From positions 1 to 15,521 of the forward strand of contig CAZKTU010000151.1 in NCBI GenBank assembly GCA_964555675.1: DNA of 15,521 bases, written 5' to 3'. Positions 13,939 to 15,521 of the stretch are shown piece by piece; the stretch's first letter is position 1, and every line of letters begins with the position of its first letter. The DNA comes from CAIWXH01 sp964555675. GTDB taxonomy: Bacteria; Chloroflexota; Chloroflexia; Chloroflexales; Chloroflexaceae. The notes beneath the pieces are model-generated. The model did not search any database and was not told the DNA's origin. It saw only the letters and a list, made by a program, of their open reading frames with translations. A program made the position numbers and the translations under genes.

Positions 13939-15521
13939 ATGCTCGAGCGCAGCGCCAGCGACCCCAGGGGCGTCACCTTCACGTTCGCGCCCGATCGGCC
14001 GCGGCGCAGCGTGGCAGTGGCCGGCACGTTCAACAGCTGGCGCGGCGAGCAGACCCCGCTCCGGCAGCTCGACAGCGGCCACTGGCAGGTCACCCTGCCG
14101 ATCGCGCCCGGCCGCCACCTCTACAAATACGTGCTCGACGGCGAGGAGTGGGTGCGCGACCCGGCCAACCCCTGGGTCTCCGAGGACGGCCAGGGCAACT
14201 CCTGCTTCACCCTGACCGAGGCGGGCGAGCTGTACGTCCGCCAGGGCGAGTTTGGCCCCGGCCGACCCGGCCCGCTCTACCGCGACTACGCCGCCACACC
14301 CGGCCCCGCGTGGCTACGCGACGCCGTGATCTACGAGCTGGCGGCGCGGGCGGTGGGCGGGCTGGGCGGCGTGCGCGAGCGACTACCCTACCTGCGTGAG
14401 CTCGGCGCGACCGCGCTCTGGCTGATGCCCGTACAGCCAGTGGGCCTGCTCCACCGCAGCGGCAGCCTCGGCGACCCCTACGCCGTGCGCGACTTCCTCG
14501 CCCTGGACGCGGCCCTGGGCACGCCGGACGAGCTGCGGGCGCTGGTGGACGAGGCCCACGGGTATGGGCTGCGCGTGATCCTCGACTGGACCCTGAACCG
14601 AAGCAGCATCGACAGCCCGCTCGCCGAACAGCACCCCGACTGGTTCCAGCGCGATGCTGCAGGCCGGGTCACCTACCACGTGCCCGGGCGCCCGGCCTTC
14701 GCCGGCTTCGACTTCGCCCAGCCGGCCCTGCGCCGCTACCTGATCGACGCGCTGCTCGGCTGGGTGACGTGCTACGAGCTCGATGGGCTGCGCTTCGACG
14801 ACTCCGACCTCGCCCCGCTCGACTTCCTGCGCGAGATTCGCGCCGCGCTGGCCGCCGTCCGCCCCGAGCTCGCCCTGATCTCGCAGTCCTACGACGAGCT
14901 GCACCACCTCGGGGCCTGCGACCTGACCTACGAGGGCGGCGTGCGCGAGCTCATTAGCCTGATCGCTCGCGGCGAGGCCGAGCCGCTGACCCTCCAGCGC
15001 TACTGGGAAGAGGCGACCTACAGCTTCCCGCGGGGCGCCCTGCGCATGCGCTGGCTCGAGGAGAAAGAGCAGGGCCGGGCGTGGCGCTACTATGGGCGCG
15101 AGCTCCACGCCGCCGCGGCCGCGGTGCTGCTGACTCTCGACGGGGTGCCGATGCTGCTGATGGGCCAGGAGTTCGAGGAGCCGGGCTGGCAGAGCTGGGA
15201 GAGCCTGTTTGAGCCCTTTGCGCTCGGCCGACCGCCGGCCGACTCGTCCATCCTCGCCCACTACCGGGCGCTGCTCGGGCTACGGGCCCGCTATCCGGCA
15301 CTGCGCCAGGGTGAGGTCGTCTTTGTGCCGAGCGGGGCCGATCGGGTCGTGCGCTACTGGCGGAGGCTGGGAGCGGAGCAGCTCTGCGTCACCGTCAACC
15401 TCGCGGGCGAGTGGCGCACGCCGGCCCCCCACTCGGGGCCTGTGGTGCCGGTGTATCGTCACGGCCCAAGCGGAGCTGAGCGCGGCGCCCTCCCGCCCTT
15501 CGGCGCCATCATCGAGCGCAC
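13939..15521 (+). CDS. CBM48-GH13 (alpha-amylase fold) protein with degenerate catalytic motifs, 3' end missing
   Basis: 527 residues to the window edge, no stop. Residues about 10-90 are a CBM48/AMPK-beta-type glycogen-binding domain (GTFNSW with W34, YKYVLDGEEW with K63 and W71, N77). A GH13 barrel follows from about 130: AVIYELAAR, GDPYAVRDF, LDWTLNR (region I, 215-221), GLRFDDSD (region II, R285 and nucleophile D287), LISQSYDE (region III, 313-320) and RMRWLEEKEQ (region IV, 369-378). Active relatives have NH in region I, a Glu general acid at the Q316 site and NHD at 375-377; here these are NR, Gln and EKE. Only the nucleophile pair remains, so hydrolysis is doubtful and a binding or regulatory role on alpha-glucan is possible. 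ATG 13939 follows GAGAGG (13929-13934). No signal peptide. Probably cotranscribed with the monooxygenase gene. Confidence 0.87.
   Translation, partial: MLERSASDPRGVTFTFAPDRPRRSVAVAGTFNSWRGEQTPLRQLDSGHWQVTLPIAPGRHLYKYVLDGEEWVRDPANPWVSEDGQGNSCFTLTEAGELYVRQGEFGPGRPGPLYRDYAATPGPAWLRDAVIYELAARAVGGLGGVRERLPYLRELGATALWLMPVQPVGLLHRSGSLGDPYAVRDFLALDAALGTPDELRALVDEAHGYGLRVILDWTLNRSSIDSPLAEQHPDWFQRDAAGRVTYHVPGRPAFAGFDFAQPALRRYLIDALLGWVTCYELDGLRFDDSDLAPLDFLREIRAALAAVRPELALISQSYDELHHLGACDLTYEGGVRELISLIARGEAEPLTLQRYWEEATYSFPRGALRMRWLEEKEQGRAWRYYGRELHAAAAAVLLTLDGVPMLLMGQEFEEPGWQSWESLFEPFALGRPPADSSILAHYRALLGLRARYPALRQGEVVFVPSGADRVVRYWRRLGAEQLCVTVNLAGEWRTPAPHSGPVVPVYRHGPSGAERGALPPFGAIIER

Noticed and set aside
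12804..14093. 429-codon open frame on the minus strand
   Set aside because: Antisense to the nitronate monooxygenase and the start of the GH13 gene, with no domain signal.

Overview
The window is GC-rich (roughly 70% by eye) bacterial chromosome with tightly packed genes, short intergenic gaps, mostly AGGAGG-type ribosome sites and several sigma70-type promoters sharing the core CTATAATG. I see no tRNA, rRNA, CRISPR array, insertion sequence or phage gene. The source looks like a free-living, aerobic, possibly thermophilic or filamentous bacterium. Chloroflexota is my best guess (Hanks-type kinase with a non-HRD catalytic loop, E1 alpha/beta fusion, mix of leaderless and Shine-Dalgarno genes), but this is inference and not proven by any single marker.

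Layout. (1) 1-2625, minus strand: a truncated VTT/DedA-type membrane protein preceded by its own TATAAT promoter, and upstream of it a 669-residue Hanks-type Ser/Thr kinase with two copies of a helical 'GALxRWL' plus beta-sandwich module; its promoter lies so close to the ATG that the mRNA is probably leaderless. (2) 2640-2766: a divergent control region with spaced TAGAG repeats. (3) 2767-6484, plus strand: an FAD-dependent oxidoreductase and a VOC-fold protein (one operon, closed by a perfect hairpin), then from a new promoter a DHA2-type MFS exporter and a BstA/YfiT-like DinB protein. Together these read as a small-molecule oxidation, conjugation and export group. (4) 6491-7165, minus: a DUF6891-like cysteine-cluster protein under a perfect 16-bp palindrome that matches the Gram-positive LexA (SOS) box. 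(5) 7169-9971, minus: a probable operon of a YihG-like lysophospholipid acyltransferase, a SAM methyltransferase and an ABC importer ATPase with no permease in sight. (6) 10084-12501, minus: a fused alpha/beta E1 of a branched-chain/2-oxoacid dehydrogenase with a structured 5' leader. (7) 12502-12827: divergent control region. (8) 12828-15521, plus: a nitronate monooxygenase-type flavoprotein and, 22 bp behind, a CBM48-GH13 protein cut by the window end.

The most unusual items are the GH13 protein, which keeps the nucleophile but has lost the general acid/base Glu and the NHD motif (a likely pseudo-glycosidase with a glycogen-binding module); the kinase with a duplicated C-terminal module of unknown function; and the LexA-box-controlled DUF6891 gene. 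Nothing here amounts to a demonstrated new system; these are leads.
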